Below are positions 34,901-36,281 of a stretch of 36,281 bases of DNA, piece by piece (within the stretch, counting starts at the first letter, position 1; each line of letters starts with the position of its first letter). Made by a program: the position numbers and the translations under genes. The stretch is from JBLIKP01 sp047635375 (GTDB lineage: Bacteria > Bacteroidota > Bacteroidia > Sphingobacteriales > Sphingobacteriaceae): positions 1 to 36,281 of the forward strand of contig JBLIKP010000012.1 of NCBI GenBank assembly GCA_047635375.1, given 5' to 3'. Under the pieces are notes generated by a model. The model did no database searches, had not been told where the DNA came from, and was given only the letters and a program-made list of their open reading frames with translations.

Positions 34901-35077
34901 GGATTTTTGCCTATGGCACTTTCAAAATCAGCTGGAGCCGAAGTTCAGGCACCGTTGGCTACCGTAGTGATTGGCGGACTTATCACTGCCACCCTACTTA
35001 CCTTGTTTGTATTGCCTGTGCTTTACAGACTAACAGAAAATAAATCGTTAATCCCCTCAAAATCAGAGGAAATTTAA
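31946..35077 (+). CDS. Heavy-metal efflux RND pump, CzcA class
   Basis: 1043 residues, inner-membrane proton-driven pump. It opens IDKLIAFSIRQKLIIGLF, has PLDAVPDITNNQVQV, two large periplasmic loops and the usual 12 helices. The TM4 motif DFGLIVDGSVIIVES carries D400, D406 and E413, the pattern of HME1-type exporters for Zn, Co or Cd, and not the AxGxMVDAAIVMVEN pattern of Cu/Ag pumps such as CusA. The metal is thus more likely a divalent cation. The adaptor gene starts 8 bp downstream. The outer-membrane factor is not in the window. Confidence 0.93.
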   Translation: MIDKLIAFSIRQKLIIGLFTAALIGWGVYSLTHIPLDAVPDITNNQVQVMTQSPTLAAQEVEQFVTFPIEMAMANLPDVEEIRSISRFGISVVTIVFKESMDVYRARQLISEQLNLVRKEIPEGFGSPTLGPITSGLGEIFQYILKTEPGFDSTYSSTDLREINDWIVKRQLAGIPGVIEVSGWGGKLKTYEVAVNPENLNSFGISISQVFEALEKNNENTGGSYIEKRFQTYFIRGEGLVKTFKDIENIVVSTKGNQPIYIRDIAKVHFGNKPRYGALTYNGKGEVVGGMTLMLKGENSFEVVGRVKERIKSIQTSLPDGVTIEPFLERSGLISRAIKTVKTNLIEGGLIVIFILVILLGNFRGGLIVASVIPLAMLFAMCMMNLFGVSANLMSLGAIDFGLIVDGSVIIVESIVYQMRTKFGGQTLTRVEFDKQVYNASSKIRSSAAFGEIIILIVYLPILALVGIEGKMFGPMAQTVSFAILGALILSMTYVPMMSALCLNRKVSNKVTLSDKIISKVSQVVTPLLKASLKRRFVVLFGSVFLFISSLFVFNRLGGEFIPTLEEGDFALHQILPPGSSLSQSIEVSEKIQKALLANFPEVITVVSKIGTAEVPTDPMPIEVGDIIVHMAPKDEWTSASSKEKMFEKMEKVLNLIPGVTYEFTQPIQMRFNELIAGVREDIAIKIFGEDPDLLFRLGKEAEALIKPIQGVGDLRLEQTQGLPQMLVKYQRDQLAQYGLNVQELNTTLRAAFAGSTAGVVFEGERRFDLTVRLEENSRKDIESIKNLYISLPNGGQVPLSQVAKIEMVEGPMQISREDAKRRIVLGVNARNRDTESLVEEIDETLIANLDLPAGYYIKYGGQFENLVAAKERLGIAVPVALTLILVLLFFTFSSVKQALLIFSAIPFSAIGGIFALWLRDMPFSISAGIGFIALFGVAVLNGIVLIASFNELRKSGMTNINEIIIKGVQVRLRPVIMTASVAALGFLPMALSKSAGAEVQAPLATVVIGGLITATLLTLFVLPVLYRLTENKSLIPSKSEEI

Positions 35078-35085
35078 CCCTTGTT

Positions 35086-36281
35086 ATGAAATTACAAAAT
35101 CTAATAATACTCTTTTTCGCCTTATTCATTTTAGGTTGTGGTAACCCCACCGACAAGCATGGCCATGAAGAAGAAAACGAAGCTGCTCATGAGGGTGAAG
35201 ATGCCCACGATCATGAGGCTGAGGAAGAATACGACAAAGAAAAGGAAGTGCACATGGTCGCCGAGCAAATGGAAATTATGGCCATAAAAACCGGTGGATT
35301 TAAAAACATGAGCCTAAACGGCAGTGTAAAAGCTTCTGGGGAGCTTGAACTGCCCCCACAAAAAAAGGCCTCGGTAAGCACGCTTACAGCGGGTAGAGTT
35401 AAAAAAATCCATGTGCTAGAAGGGGATAAAGTGGTACGTGGACAAATTCTCACTGAACTTGAAAGCCCAACCATAATAAAATGGCAACAAGAATATATGG
35501 AGGCAGAGGGTGAACTGGGATACTTAAAAGAACAGTTTGATCGCGTTACTGAACTTTTCGAAAACGAAACCGTTTCTAAACGAGATTTTCAGCAAGCTAA
35601 ATCAGAGTTTAATCGTGTAAATGCTAAGTCGGTCGGTTTTAAGGCTCAACTACAAATGATTGGCATAGATCCCGAAAAAGTGAAAAGCGGACAAATACAA
35701 TCCTCTTTTTATGTGAGGAGCCCCCTTTCAGGTTATGTTAGGGTTATCCAGTTCAACTTGGGACAATATGTCACTGCTGAAACTGAATTGTTTGAGATAG
35801 TCGACAATCACCATATCCATATTGGGCTGAATGTATTTGAAAAAGATCTTGCAAAAATATCGAATAATCAGCGCGTTAATTTTACCCTTGTAGGCTTTCC
35901 GAACCAAGTATTTGAGGGAAAGATATTTGCTGTTGGGAAAGCTTTCGAAACTCAGACACGATCGGTTAAAATTCATGCTGAGATTGAAAACAAAACAGGC
36001 AAACTATTACCTGGAATGTACGTTGATGCTAGAATAATTGTGGAAAATAAAAACACCCTATGCCTGCCAGAAGAAGCCGTGGTTGAAGACGAAGGATTGA
36101 GCTATATATTTCTAGAAAAATCGGCAAATCAGAAGACCGGGGAAGTTGCCTTTGAAAAAATTGAAGTAAATACTGGCCTGAGAGATATAGGGTATATAGA
36201 AATCTTACCCGTGACAAAGATTCATCCTAAAAGCCAAATTGTGGTTAGTGGTGCATTCTATTTATTAGCCGAAATGAAAAA
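35086..36281 (+). CDS. RND efflux periplasmic adaptor (CzcB/CusB type), runs off the window
   Basis: 398 codons from ATG 35086 without a stop before the edge; the protein is probably almost complete. It is a lipoprotein: hydrophobic start, lipobox ILGC with Cys18. Residues 25-50 are rich in His, Glu and Asp (KHGHEEE, AHDHEAEEE), a likely metal-binding tail. The barrel-sandwich halves are SVSTLTAGRVKKIHVLEGD (about 97-115) and YVRSPLSGYVRVI (about 210), with a coiled-coil hairpin between (QEYMEAEGELGYLKEQF). The order DUF6660, pump, adaptor shows a single operon. Confidence 0.92.
   Translation, partial: MKLQNLIILFFALFILGCGNPTDKHGHEEENEAAHEGEDAHDHEAEEEYDKEKEVHMVAEQMEIMAIKTGGFKNMSLNGSVKASGELELPPQKKASVSTLTAGRVKKIHVLEGDKVVRGQILTELESPTIIKWQQEYMEAEGELGYLKEQFDRVTELFENETVSKRDFQQAKSEFNRVNAKSVGFKAQLQMIGIDPEKVKSGQIQSSFYVRSPLSGYVRVIQFNLGQYVTAETELFEIVDNHHIHIGLNVFEKDLAKISNNQRVNFTLVGFPNQVFEGKIFAVGKAFETQTRSVKIHAEIENKTGKLLPGMYVDARIIVENKNTLCLPEEAVVEDEGLSYIFLEKSANQKTGEVAFEKIEVNTGLRDIGYIEILPVTKIHPKSQIVVSGAFYLLAEMK

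Noticed and set aside
31946..35077. Copper/silver pump CusA
   Set aside because: The TM4 motif has the DFG, VDG and VE pattern of the divalent cation class.

Overview
The window is AT-rich chromosomal DNA from a member of the Bacteroidota. This rests on three things: lineage-typical proteins (a PorV/PorQ-type outer-membrane protein, DUF6913, DUF3667 and DUF6660 family proteins, an Hc1-like histone, a cysteate/serine acyltransferase-type enzyme), promoters of the TTG-N17-21-TAnnTTTG kind used by the Bacteroidota primary sigma factor, and the near absence of Shine-Dalgarno sequences. The genus cannot be read from the sequence. No rRNA, tRNA, CRISPR array, prophage or insertion sequence was seen.

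Layout. 1-3650: the start of a secreted surface protein, the NAD(P)HX repair enzyme Nnr, an alpha-oxoamine synthase probably making sulfonolipid or sphingolipid bases, and a 57-residue histone-like protein. 3690-8940 (minus strand): ligA, DUF6913 and dapA with overlapping ends, then a PorV/PorQ-like gene preceded by a distant AcpH-like gene. 9094-14036 (plus): tyrS, a decayed sixA on the opposite strand, lepA and folD. 14041-16501 (minus): a GNAT enzyme coupled to a monohaem cytochrome c lipoprotein, an intact DUF3667 protein and a decayed DUF3667 paralogue. 16677-21197: an ABC ATPase and a 1203-residue ABC permease fused to an M1 aminopeptidase. 21354-23547: an RluA-type pseudouridine synthase, then a SatD-like protein paired with a DUF3307 membrane protein. 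23622-25787: an arsenic operon, arsR-arsI-aquaporin-arsC, with a convergent CWC protein gene. 25854-30404: a DUF819 transporter, a decayed PAS gene, a two-domain GNAT protein and a SulP transporter. 30550-36281: a decayed VOC gene, a YdeI-type protein, then a DUF6660 protein, a CzcA-type RND pump and its adaptor, which runs off the end.

The right half is rich in metal and metalloid handling. Arsenate is reduced by a thioredoxin-type ArsC. Arsenite probably leaves through an aquaporin, since no ArsB or Acr3 is present here. ArsI would break C-As bonds of methylarsenite. The RND pump carries the TM4 motif of the Zn/Co/Cd class rather than the Cu/Ag class.

The best candidate for an under-described system is the satD-DUF3307 pair at 22150-23547. 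A small protein with motifs like those of a nucleotide-cyclase palm fold and a C-terminal helix-turn-helix is followed after 2 bp by a membrane protein with four His/Asp i,i+4 pairs. Their promoter is bracketed by repeated AATATCTG half-sites. Two further themes are four genes disabled by in-frame stops or frameshifts, and a group of TAnnTTTG elements ending 3-7 nt before the start codon, which implies leaderless mRNAs and corrects several start sites.
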